A stretch of DNA of 64,000 nucleotides from Styela clava. Taxonomy: Eukaryota > Chordata > Ascidiacea > Stolidobranchia > Styelidae. A program made the translations under genes and the position numbers. Shown piece by piece: positions 1-10,479 of this stretch (positions are counted from its first letter, which is position 1; each line of letters starts with the position of its first letter). The notes under the pieces were generated by a model that searched no databases, had not been told where the DNA came from, and saw only the letters and a program-made list of their open reading frames with translations. Where the stretch lies: NCBI RefSeq assembly GCF_964204865.1, contig NC_135254.1, forward strand, positions 11,041,001-11,105,000, written 5' to 3'.

Positions 1-50
1 GATAGACAGTATCTGATTGAATTATTACAAAGCCATTAGAAAATACTTAC

Positions 51-2177
51 CAAGTGATTGTTGTTGTTGTTGTTTGTTGCCACCGAAGCCTGAAAATTTC
101 ACAATATGATATTCAATAACAGATGACTTATTGAATATAATTAATAATTATTCCTTGTCAAAAATGTTGATAAAAATAAGTCTCAAATAATAAAGTAAAA
201 ATCTTACCGTTTGAGAAGATACCTGTAAATATGAAAAGTGCAGCTTAGCATTAAAGTAAAGTTTTGATAAAGAACACAATAATATCAAAATAAATAAATA
301 ATTTGAAGCAAACCGATTTTTTAATTCTGCAGGCATACTCAAAGAGAAACTAGTCTTAACGCGATCACGTGTATCGTTACTTATTGAAAAGTTACAGCAG
401 TAAATCGTGAATACAAAATGAATTGTTCACTATAGATTGTACAAATATAATTGTATAAAATGAAACGTAATAAGCATATTGGCTGTATTTATACTACATT
501 TTTTCGTGACAAGTAATCTCATCAAAATATTTATACTAATGTGACTTACGCTGCTGTCGTCGCTTGAGGGTACGATCTAGCACAAAAAATGAACGGAATC
601 ATTACTGAAGATGATTATAATAAATAGAGACGGTTTGTTTAAAAACTATTTTTAAGAAATGGTGATTTTTTACAACGGGATAGTTTTTGATATTCAAATA
701 ATTCAAGCACAATCTATCGTCTAGTAACGCTGCAGTTGAAATTTCGAAAAAAACTAGCGTTGTGTTAATAACTTCTGAAGAATATTACTTGGTGACTCCT
801 TTTAAACAGTATCCATCCGCTAGGCAGACATGGGCAAATTACGGCCCGTGGGCCAAATCCGGTCCGTTGGGTAATTCAATCTGGCCCGCCCGATGCAGCC
901 ACAATGAAACTGAACCCAAATTTCGATGTTTTAGATTAAAATGGCTCGAGGAATTTGTTGAGATTGCGGTTAAATTTAGTTTTGGCACTAGGCCTATTGT
1001 TTTCCAATTTTGCCTGTATAACACTGTGAATATTGTTTATAAAATAGCTTTTTACGTCACACTCATGTGGCCCGCCAGTCAAAGTGGGCAAAATTTTTGG
1101 CCCCTGATCCCAAACTGTTCCCACCCCTGAGCTAGAGAGAACATAACTTTTTTGATCAAATTCGATTTAATGAATTTAACTTTGGTGACTCAGTAAATCA
1201 ATCAAATTTATGTAATGACTTTACTGATTGTACTAAACATATACTCACGGGGTCATGGCCATCATCGTTGCCACCATTATTAGCACCACCACCGCCGCCA
1301 CCACCACCACCTACTTGAAGACCGATCTGAAACAAACAAAAAAATCCTCTATAATATATTGAAACAATAAATAAGAATAAATAATACGAAAGAAACATGA
1401 ATATTCTGGATCACTTATAAAAACTGATCACAGTGTGTCACAGTTTCTTTAGCATTTTATATTTTTACTTCTTTCGCTATTTTATAAAAACTCAAATTTT
1501 TACTGGCGGTCGGTGGGCCATCTAGTAATACACAAAAAAGATCATGCGATTACGATTAATAACTTTTTTACTTTGATAACAATTCCGATTTGTCTTTTCC
1601 TGATGGAAATATAATGTTAGAATTTGGGAGTCCTACTTATATTTATTTTATTGTACTTTATTATATTATTGTATTGGTTTTACCGCTCAATTACTCGTTT
1701 TATGTATTCACATTACATACATATTTACAGGGATATATATATATTTCAATAATACGTTACCACTCCGTTGTTGTTCGCGTTTGCGTTCGCATTCGGGTTC
1801 GCCCTGTCAAAATGAAAGCATATGAAACATCCATAATTTTTTGCAAGTGGGAATAAAAAAGACCTTTTAATTTGTTGTAAAGCTGAATTTTAAAAATATG
1901 TTTTAAGGTATCTGATTGATTCATTTATTCGAACGAAATTGCTACTTTTCTACACCAGGCTTATTTTTGTGAATGACAATTTAAGTAGCCTCGATCCCAT
2001 ATCTTGACAATCTGCCAACAAATGTAAACTTTTATCTTTAGACATATGATTGATTTAGCAACGTATTTTTAAAAGTACTTACGCTGCTGCATTGTTGTTT
2101 CTTCTGCCGCATTTCCAACATCCATCTGTGACGCCAACAAGAATAGCAACGGCCAACAATACTGTGTGGAATTTCAT
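51..2177 (-). CDS. Micro-exon secreted Gly/Asn-rich protein, copy A (3' end outside window)
   Basis: Unrecognised secreted protein. Minus-strand coding exons: 2083-2177 (start ATG at 2177), 1761-1803, 1249-1326, 550-576, 208-222 and 51-89. Each is bordered by AG and GT, and the phases join without a stop. Exon 1 encodes a signal peptide (MKFHTVLLAVAILVGVTDG) followed by CWKCGRR. Exon 2 is Ala/Asn-rich, exon 3 has nine glycines in a row, exon 4 is Ser/Asp-rich, exon 5 is five codons (VSSQT) and exon 6 has six asparagines. All exons after the second are multiples of three in phase 0, so any could be skipped without a frameshift. The coding bases match copy B exactly. Exons 7-9, seen in copy B, should lie left of position 1. 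No known domain is recognised; the exon chain is inferred from splice borders only. Confidence 0.72.
825..1129. mobile_element. Non-autonomous hAT-like element in an intron, copy A
   Basis: The ends are imperfect inverted repeats (CAGACATGGGCAAA at the left, CAGGGGTGGGAACA read inward from the right) with the 'acggcccg' style termini common in hAT elements. It lies between micro-exons 3 and 4. The same insertion is at 6505-6809, so it predates the tandem duplication. The 122-codon open frame crossing it resembles no transposase. Confidence 0.6.
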
Positions 2178-2477
2178 TGTGAAAAAATATATCTTACAGT
2201 TCGACAAAAACGGTTTTCTAAAATTTTGGAAACGATTGAAAAAGCATTTAAATATTATCAATATTTAAATGTTATCAATATTATTTTATCAATATTACTT
2301 AAATATTATAAATATTTAAAATGGGATTCAATATACGGATGCCCAAACAATCGCTTACTATTTACTCGTTTACTCAATAATTAAATTTACTGTTTCGGAA
2401 GGTTTAACACTGCCTTGAGGCCTTCGTGCTTTTGGAGTCGATATTCATCTACCTGACAAAGTGTTGCAGCCTTGGCC

Positions 2478-2486
2478 TTATATATA
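2478..2486 (-). promoter_or_regulatory. TATA box of micro-exon gene copy A
   Basis: The minus strand reads TATATATAA about 300 bp upstream of the ATG at 2177. The matching position in copy B (8115-8123) keeps the motif although this flank is otherwise diverged. This would place transcription start near 2450 and give a 5' UTR of roughly 275 nt if it is not interrupted by an intron. Confidence 0.5.
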
Positions 2487-2700
2487 CTGAATCAAACAAT
2501 AACCAACAAGAATAGAACATACGTTTGGAAAATATGGTTCAGCTTCGTATGTCAATGTAAAATTATGAATTCACATCTGGCGCATCCGAAAAGATCCTGT
2601 TTTCAAGAAGGTATATTACCTACTGTTGACGTATGGCAAAATCATTTTTAATCACTATATACAAGTATTTGGATTTAATGCCTTATGCCCAGATTTGATA

Positions 2701-4604
2701 ATTGAGACAATTAAACAAATGTCAGTTCTTTGTATTTTTAAACCGGTTTTATTCTGAAACAAGTCTTTATAATTCAAACACGACTTGTATATGAATAACA
2801 GCTCCATATTGAATGTCGAGGCCCCGGGGTTCAGTCTATCTTGCCTAATAATAATCAATGCGGATTTTTTGTATTTCACAGGAGGACAACGCCAATTTTA
2901 GATGTATATCTTCATCTATAACCTAGCGGAGATGGATTTTAAAGTATTAATAAAAAAACATAGTAAGTAAATATTTTGAATTAAGAGGATAGTGTTCTCA
3001 TTACAAATCATTCTCCTGTCGAATTTAGAAAATAGTGGTTTTACTTGTTATCCAATTCGCATTTAGTCTTCATGGGTAGTGTTGACTCATAGTTTCAAAT
3101 GTATCACCTAATAATTGTCTTGTTAGGTACACCACCAGAACGTGCATCCTTAAAAACTGGTACCTAAACGCCGTTTCCGAACGGCTTTTCCAGTATGACT
3201 GTACACAGCCCGCTGTCACTGTGCCAAAGTGATATTCAATTTGGTCGTTGCTATGCTGTTCGCTTCCCATGGTTACCCCTCCCGTATTTGACGGTGACCG
3301 GAGTCTCTTTTTTGTAACAAATTTTGGTTTTTGGACTTTTATATTTGTTATATTAATTTGTATTTATATTGTTCGTCTAATTTCTATTAAACTTGTATCA
3401 AAGTTAGACTCTTATCACAGGTGTCATTGCTCGATAACCAACTTTGGTTTTTCGCGTCACCTTTTACCATGAAATGTCATTTTCAAATTTTTTCAAGTTT
3501 AAGTTCACTGTGAGTGCATTTTCATTTTGGTGAAAAAGAAACTACTGACTGACTGACCGTGATTATAATTACTTTTTTTTTAAACTAAATATAATTTGAT
3601 AGTATAAGATTTGGTACTCCTGTAGTATGTGCAACAAGATGGCGGACACCGGAACGTAGTATGTGTATCATGTTAGGGTTAGGTCATAATTTCAGGTAAA
3701 AATACTACGGGAGTCACTTGGCTAGTCCCCGAATTCGTAATAGAACTAAAATAGGGAAAATTGGAATAAAATTATGGTCTAACCCTAACCTGCTACACAT
3801 CCTACGTTCTAGTGTCCGCCATCTTGTTGCACATACTACGGGAACGCCTAAGATTTTGGAGTTTTTCCTGGTGGAATTGTTTTTAGTTCTCATCAAGTTT
3901 CTTCACTAATATTTATATTTTCCTGAGATTATCGGATACATCCTGCATTTGATTATTATTTAGTCAAACTGTTTTAGATTGAAACAAACGAATAATTTCA
4001 AATGCACAACATAATTAAGTCAAATTTTTGGGCAAGAAACATTATGTACGGTATGTTATATACTCTGATATACACTCTCATGTTTTGCAGTACTACATGA
4101 AAGAAGTACAAGTATATTAGATTACTTTATATGAGTATACACATGAAAAAGTCAGAAATATATAAGATCTGAAGTGCACAAACGGTGCAATCAAAACGTT
4201 TGAGGTTAACATCGCTTTTTTATAAAAGGCTATGTGATTCAAAGTATTATAGCTATATATAATTTCAAGTTTTTTTAAACCACACTTGGTGTGAATCCTA
4301 ATTGTCAATTGAAACGAGATGCTTATTCTGCCGCCGCTATGTAGTTAATTAATACATCTATAACCTCGAGGTTATCTTTATCGTCCAATTCGAAACAAAA
4401 TTATGGACTTCAAGTTTAGGGCCTAGAGAAATCTCAAATATTATGAATGGTATAGTGACAATAATATAATAGAGAGCCGGCAGGAAGACATAATTGCTGA
4501 CTTGTACAGAGTCTTATTAACACGCTGAAATTATCAGTTTGATCGGTTTTCTCCAGCCCATATATATATGTATATAGTATCACTTGGAGGGTTCAGATAC
4601 AATT
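2701..4604. other. Intergenic spacer between duplicated genes
   Basis: No supported exon seen. Contains one inverted-repeat element (3612-3849). Otherwise AT-rich sequence without recognisable structure. Confidence 0.5.
3612..3849. mobile_element. MITE with ~75-bp inverted termini (family M1)
   Basis: The left arm (about 3612-3690) and right arm (about 3771-3848) are near-perfect inverted repeats containing GCAACAAGATGGCGGACAC and TTAGGGTTAG. A fragment of the centre and one arm recurs at 21637-21722, and a related shorter hairpin lies at 61010-61122. Confidence 0.8.
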
Positions 4605-4610
4605 TTTATT
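4605..4610 (-). terminator. Candidate polyadenylation signal of micro-exon gene copy B
   Basis: AATAAA on the minus strand, about 290 nt beyond the stop codon at 4899-4901. Confidence 0.4.
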
Positions 4611-4898
4611 TGATTTGGAATGCTTAAAATGAGCCTGCTACAACTTTGCAATCAATCACTTTTATCTGGCTGAATTGATGAATGAAACATCTATTTCTAG
4701 TGCGTTGATCAGGGTTTCGCAAGCTTTTGAACGTTAACAAATACTAATTCTGCATTGAGACTCAAAAAAATGATCAATCTAAATATATGTTTTTGAATGC
4801 ATGTATTTGAAGAAATACTCTGAATAAATATAAACTTTCAGCTGAAAGATTTTTTCCGTATATATTGTTCTTGAATTGAGAAACTGATTGTAGTTTGA

Positions 4899-7857
4899 TT
4901 ACTCAAGAATGAAGTCGAAATCCGCATCATCCTGAATGAAAAGATGAAATAAAAAACTGATTGAAAAAAGGTTTGTTTACAAACTAATATTAAACATCAT
5001 GATTATAAAATGCTCTATAGAAGGGTGTTATAATAATCATACTTTCGAACCAATGCACCAGAAATACTGAGACCTATTCCTGGTTATTCTAATATTTAAT
5101 CAGATATGACATGCATGATTTATTACAGTTTTATCAGGGAAAATTACAAAAATCTCTACAATCTCCAGCTTAATTGAATGTGTGTTTGAATCGATTCATT
5201 CAAAACAATATGTTGGTCATTTTGAATGAAATGCAACCGTCCAACCGTTTTTGTCGATTTAAAATAATAGTAAAATAGTTACCAGATATTGACTGTTTTC
5301 CATTTCACTGTCTTTTTGTGGCGTCTAGAAAATTAACAAAATCATGCAATTTTCTAATCATATTTAATATGCTAATTAATATAACAAGATATAATATAAT
5401 ATTAAATTAAAAATGGTTATATATATATTATCGATATATATTGAAATAATTAGAAATTGCCAGCAACTGTATATTTAAACTCAAAAATAATGATTTAATA
5501 AATATACAAAATTGATTGACTCATCTAACTTTAACCGGCCTAGTGTGAATTATTAGCATGTCATATTCTTGGTCGACGATTTCAAATGGTTAATATATAT
5601 ATCTATATAGTAATACGTTAGGTGTAGTTACTCACAATACTTGGAGCAGGAGGCTGCAAAATTGAAAATATAAATTTAGCAGAGTGATAGACAGTATCTG
5701 ATTGAATTATTACAAAGCGATTAGAAAATACTTACCAAGTGATTGTTGTTGTTGTTGTTTGTTGCCACCGAAGCCTGAAAATTTCACAATATGATATTCA
5801 ATAACAGATGACTTATTGAATATAATTAATAATTATTCCTTGTCAAAAATGTTAATAAAAATAAGTCTCAAATAATAAAGTAAAAATCTTACCGTTTGAG
5901 AAGATACCTGTAAATATGAAAAGTGCAGCTTAGCATTAAAGTTTTGATAAAGAACACAATAATATCAAAATAAATAAATAATTTGAAGCAAACCGATTTT
6001 TTAATTCTGCAGGCATACTCAAAGAGAAACTAGTCTTAACGCGATCACGTGTATCGTTACTTATTGAAAAGTTACAGCAGTAAATCGTGAATACAAAATG
6101 AATTGTTCACTATAGATTGTACAAATATAATTGTATAAAATGAAACGTAATAAGCATATTGGCTGTATTTATACTACATTTTTTCGTGACAAGTAATCTC
6201 ATCAAAATATTTATACTAATGTGACTTACGCTGCTGTCGTCGCTTGAGGGTACGATCTAGCACAAAAAATGAACGAAATCATTACTGAAGATGATTATAA
6301 TAAATAGAGACGGTTTGTTTAAAAACTATTTTTAAGAAATGGTGATTTTTTACAACGGGATAGTTTTTGATATTCAAATAATTCAAGCACAATCTATCGT
6401 CTAGTAACGCTGCAGTTGAAATTTCGAAAAAAACTAGCGTTGTGTTAATAACTTCTGAAGAATATTACTTGGTGACTCCTTTTAAACAGTATCCATCCGC
6501 TAGGCAGACATGGGCAAATTACGGCCCGTGGGCCAAATCCGGTCCGTTGGGTAATTCAATCTGGCCCGCCCGATGCAGCCACAATGAAACTGAACCCAAA
6601 TTTCGATGTTTTAGATTAAAATGGCTCGCGGAATTTGTTGAGATTGCGGTTAAATTTAGTTTTGGCACTAGGCCTATTGTTTTCCAATTTTGCCTGTATA
6701 ACACTGTGAATATTGTTTATAAAATAGCTTTTTACGTCACACTCATGTGGCCCGCCAGTCAAAGTGGGCAAAATTTTTGGCCCCTGATCCCAAACCGTTC
6801 CCACCCCTGAGCTAGAGAGAACATAACTTTTTTGATCAAATTCGATTTAATGAATTTAACTTTGGTGACTCAGTAAATCAATCAAATTTATGTAATGACT
6901 TTACTGATTGTACTAAACATATACTCACGGGGTCATGGCCATCATCGTTGCCACCATTATTAGCACCACCACCGCCGCCACCACCACCACCTACTTGAAG
7001 ACCGATCTGAAACAAACAAAAAAATCCTCTATAATATATTGAAACAATAAATAAGAATAAATAATACGAAAGAAACATGAATATTCTGGATCACTTATAA
7101 AAACTGATCACAGTGTGTCACAGTTTCTTTAGCATTTTATATTTTTACTTCTTTCGCTATTTTATAAAAACTCAAATTTTTACTGGCGGTCGGTGGGCCA
7201 TCTAGTAATACACAAAAAAGATCATGCGATTACGATTAATAACTTTTTTACTTTGATAACAATTCCGATTTGTCTTTTCCTGATGGAAATATAATGTTAG
7301 AATTTGGGAGTCCTACTTATATTTATTTTATTGTACTTTATTATATTATTGTATTGGTTTTACCGCTCAATTACTCGTTTTATGTATTCACATTACATAC
7401 ATATTTACAGGGATATATATATATTTCAATAATACGTTACCACTCCGTTGTTGTTCGCGTTTGCGTTCGCATTCGGGTTCGCCCTGTCAAAATGAAAGCA
7501 TATGAAACATCCATAATTTTTTGCAAGTGGGAATAAAAAAGACCTTTTAATTTGTTGTAAAGCTGAATTTTAAAAATATGTTTTAAGGTATCTGATTGAT
7601 TCATTTATTCGAACGAAATTGCTACTTTTCTACACCAGGCTTATTTTTGTGAATGACAATTTAAGTAGCCTCGATCCCATATCTTGACAATCTGCCAACA
7701 AATGTAAACTTTTATCTTTAGACATATGATTGATTTAGCAACGTATTTTTAAAAGTACTTACGCTGCTGCATTGTTGTTTCTTCTGCCGCATTTCCAACA
7801 TCCATCTGTGACGCCAACAAGAATAGCAACGGCCAACAATACTGTGTGGAATTTCAT
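4899..7857 (-). CDS. Micro-exon secreted Gly/Asn-rich protein, copy B (complete)
   Basis: Nine coding exons on the minus strand: 7763-7857, 7441-7483, 6929-7006, 6230-6256, 5893-5907, 5736-5774, 5636-5653, 5283-5324, 4899-4931. Coding sizes are 95, 43, 78, 27, 15, 39, 18, 42 and 33 nt (390 nt, 129 aa plus stop). Residues 1-19 form a signal peptide, followed by CWKCGRR, the only cysteines seen. Next come an Ala/Asn tract, nine glycines, an acidic Ser/Asp stretch, an Asn run, PPAPSI, a polar segment (TPQKDSEMENSQYL) and an acidic tail ending FDFILE before TAA. All introns from the second onward are phase 0. No family is recognised. The low-complexity secreted product could be a mucus, matrix or antimicrobial-type peptide precursor, but nothing in the sequence settles this. 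The chain is inferred; the main support is that nine consecutive short AG...GT blocks all join in frame. Confidence 0.72.
6505..6809. mobile_element. Non-autonomous hAT-like element in an intron, copy B
   Basis: Same insertion as 825-1129, duplicated with the gene. The two copies differ by about two bases. Confidence 0.6.
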
Positions 7858-8114
7858 TGTGAAAAAATATATCTTACAGTTCGACAAAAACAGTTTTCTA
7901 AAATTTTGGAAACGATCAAAAAAGCAATTAAATATTATCAATATTTGAAATGGGACTCAATATACGGATGCCCAAACAATCGTTTACTATTTACTCGTTT
8001 ACTATTTACTGTAATAATTAAATTTACTGTTTAGGGAGGTATAACACTGCCTTGAGGCCTTCGTGCTTTTGGATTCGATATTCATCTACCTGACCAAGTG
8101 TTGCGGCCTTAGCC

Positions 8115-8123
8115 CTATATATA
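8115..8123 (-). promoter_or_regulatory. TATA box of micro-exon gene copy B
   Basis: The minus strand reads TATATATAG, matching the TATA box of copy A. The block around 8050-8100 (CCTTGAGGCCTTCGTGCTTTT) is also well kept between copies and may be the start-site region. Confidence 0.5.
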
Positions 8124-8514
8124 CTGAATTAAACAATACCCCACAACAATGAAACATAAGTTTGGAAAATATGGTTCAGCTTCGTATGTCAGTGATAAAT
8201 ATTGAATTCACATATGGCACATCAAATATGGTTTTGTTTACCTGCTGTTGACTGCATATGGCAAAATCATATTTATTCAAACAATATATTATATACAAGT
8301 ATTTGAATTCAATGCTTTATGCCCAAATTTGACAATAAGTTGTTATAAACATTTTGATTCACTCGATTACCCAAATTAATGTAGACTGTTCCCGAGCACA
8401 AAATCGCGCACAACTGAAGTTTGAAGAAATAAGTAAAGTAATTTAAATGAACGCTGTTATTTTGCCTTAAAAGCACACCGTCATCTAGGCAACCTCGTAA
8501 GATTACCTTAAAAT

Positions 8515-9000
8515 TCAGGGTTCCACAAACTTTTTGGGCCGCAAACCCTGTTCGTGAATCATATTTTTAGCGGACCCCCATCCTATGCTGTATCAATTCA
8601 TGTGCCTAACCAACGAGAAAAGATATCAAACACAACAACACAAACGACATTAATGTGATGGATGAGGTTGCCTTTCCCTGCATAATATACTAATCCTGGG
8701 AGCAATTCGTGACAAGCAAACTCGTAGATCCAACTCTACTGCATGCAAGTCTCGACCTGTATTTTTTCATCATATTGGTTAGAGCTGAAAATGCTGCCTA
8801 ACACATGTAGGTCGTTGCAAAAGGCAGGCGCTTTGGGTGCTGGTGGTAGGCTGGAAACCAGATCTCTATTCTTCTCGTTTTTCTCGAAAATCATTTTAAA
8901 TAACCCAGAATGATGTGGTATAGTTTTTAAATTTTTATGCATGACATCAACTTTACATCTGGCTGAATATTCGACCATTGTTGTCGAATATTTTATTGTT
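8515..9000. mobile_element. Degenerate hAT-type element fragment
   Basis: Begins with a hAT-like terminus (CAGGGTTCCACAAACTTTTT) followed by GCGGACCCC-type sequence. On the minus strand, 8736-8978 is an 80-codon open frame with a transposon-like look (basic, with DVMHKNLKTIPHHSG). No partner terminus or complete transposase is seen. The open frame could instead be an unrelated orphan exon. Confidence 0.4.
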
Positions 9001-9639
9001 CGCGAGATATCAACGTATTGCTCGCGTACCTACTACCTAGTAACGATTCAATATGACAGAGCCCGGGAGTAAACACGCACGCAATCAAGCAATTGAATTA
9101 ATTGCCTGTTACACTCCATGCTAGATAGTATGTGATCAGCATTGAACATTTCAATAAATTGTGAAATATCCTATTATTACTGCACAGGTTGAATCCTGAA
9201 TTACCTTAAGCTTAAGCTTAATTTACCTTAAGCTATATAAGTCAGTACTGGCGCTAAAAGGATCAGCGGATAAGCGTGACGTAACGGTAGGAAAGTTTTC
9301 CATTTTAATTAAAATAAGTTTGGATCACGACATCAAGATTACATTCCTACCTGACCGAGAACGCGTAAATCGTTATATTTGAGATCATAATCATATATAA
9401 GGATAAAAAAAAAATAAAAAAAATAGGTTGATATAGATTGTATACGACAGTGGTTTTCAACCTTTTTTCCAGCAACCCAAATTGTTTAAAAAGTAAATTT
9501 TGTAAACTCACGACCCACCGATATCCTCAAATACTAAATGACATATAGAGATATAGTATCTTTATGGCCGCAAGATTAAATGATTAATATCAATAATATG
9601 TAACGATCATTTTTACATAACATTCATTTCCTCAGAAAT

Positions 9640-10444
9640 TACAGAAAGGCTATTACTTTTATTTGTTTCAAATATTCCTGGTTTGCTATGACGTCACTGA
9701 ACTTTCTGCGGACGCATATGCAGGCACTCCTCTTTTTGATCACGGGATATCGAACGTTGGCGTGACGGCGGATTCTTAAAGTCGTTACTCAAAAATCGCA
9801 AGTTTTTCGAGCGGTGATGCTAAAGGTACGGTAGACCGTACTGTACTGCTTCGCTTGGTGTGAATATATTTGTAGACTGTGGTCTAGAGGTACGGTAAAC
9901 CGTACTTCACTGCTTCGCTTGGTGTGAATATATTTGTAGACTGTGGTCTAAAGGTATGGTAAACCGTACCGGTACTGTACTGCTTCGCTTGGTGTGAATA
10001 TATTTGTAGACTGTGGTATCTGCTGTTATAATACCGCGATAAATCGAATAAGTTGGTTTTGCAAAGAAGAAGCGTCCGGCATTACAGGTAGGAGGGGGAA
10101 TAAGGGGGTGCGCATTTCCAATACGTATTATCTTTGTCAACCAATTTGCGACCATCGTGTTTTTGTCTGTTTGATTGCTGTGATGTGGTGCTTTGTTTAT
10201 AATTTGACGAGTTTTGTTCGAAATAATCGTGTTCTTAAAATATATGACGGTCAGAAATCATGAAATGCAATTAGAAGCCCAGATAGAGAAGTTCTGGTAC
10301 CGTAACGCAGCGCGGTGACACTGAACTAACTCGTAGCTGCTTGCTTTGTTTATACAGGTACTGGTAAGTCACCGCATATAATTTTTGGGGGAATTGTTCT
10401 GCGTGTCCATATATTCGAGCATTGCTCTCTTGTATTATTTATTG
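9640..10444 (+). repeat. Dispersed repeat family A, copy A1
   Basis: Family A is a roughly 400-bp interspersed sequence. Its recognisable blocks are, in order: CAATTGCTTTGAAATTTTCA, AAGGCTATTACTTTTATTTG, TATGACGTCA, a GGTACGGTA/TGCTTCGCT block, and an end block TATATTTGAGCATTGCTCTC followed by TTG. A1 has the later blocks with the GGTACGGTA block triplicated, and the end block at 10408-10444. Confidence 0.6.
9820..10018 (+). repeat. Three-copy tandem repeat of 64-70 bp
   Basis: Three head-to-tail copies of a unit running from AAGGTACGGTA through TGCTTCGCTTGGTGTGAATA to TTGTAGACTGTGG. The copy spacings are 64 and 70 bp. It lies inside family A copy A1. Confidence 0.85.
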
Positions 10445-10479
10445 AACACCGGGTGGATCTATGGATCGTTTTGTTTTTA

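Larger units (their letters stand above)
1..2700. repeat. Tandem duplication, copy A
   Basis: This stretch is repeated almost base for base at 5686-8345. The first ~2.2 kb (gene body with introns) differs at only a few single bases and one 5-bp indel near 258. The last ~450 bp, upstream of the gene, differ much more and carry several indels. The left end of copy A lies outside the window. Confidence 0.95.
5686..8345. repeat. Tandem duplication, copy B
   Basis: Second copy of 1-2700, at an offset of 5680-5685 bp. See copy A for the pattern of divergence. The unit holds the 5' six coding exons, their introns and the promoter flank; exons 7-9 of copy B lie left of it. Confidence 0.95.

Noticed and set aside
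148..342. Minus-strand frame covering a micro-exon
   Set aside because: Only 208-222 is flanked by splice borders; the rest is intron read-through.
762..1130. 122-codon plus-strand frame (again at 6442-6810)
   Set aside because: It coincides with a non-autonomous hAT-like element inside an intron and does not resemble a transposase.
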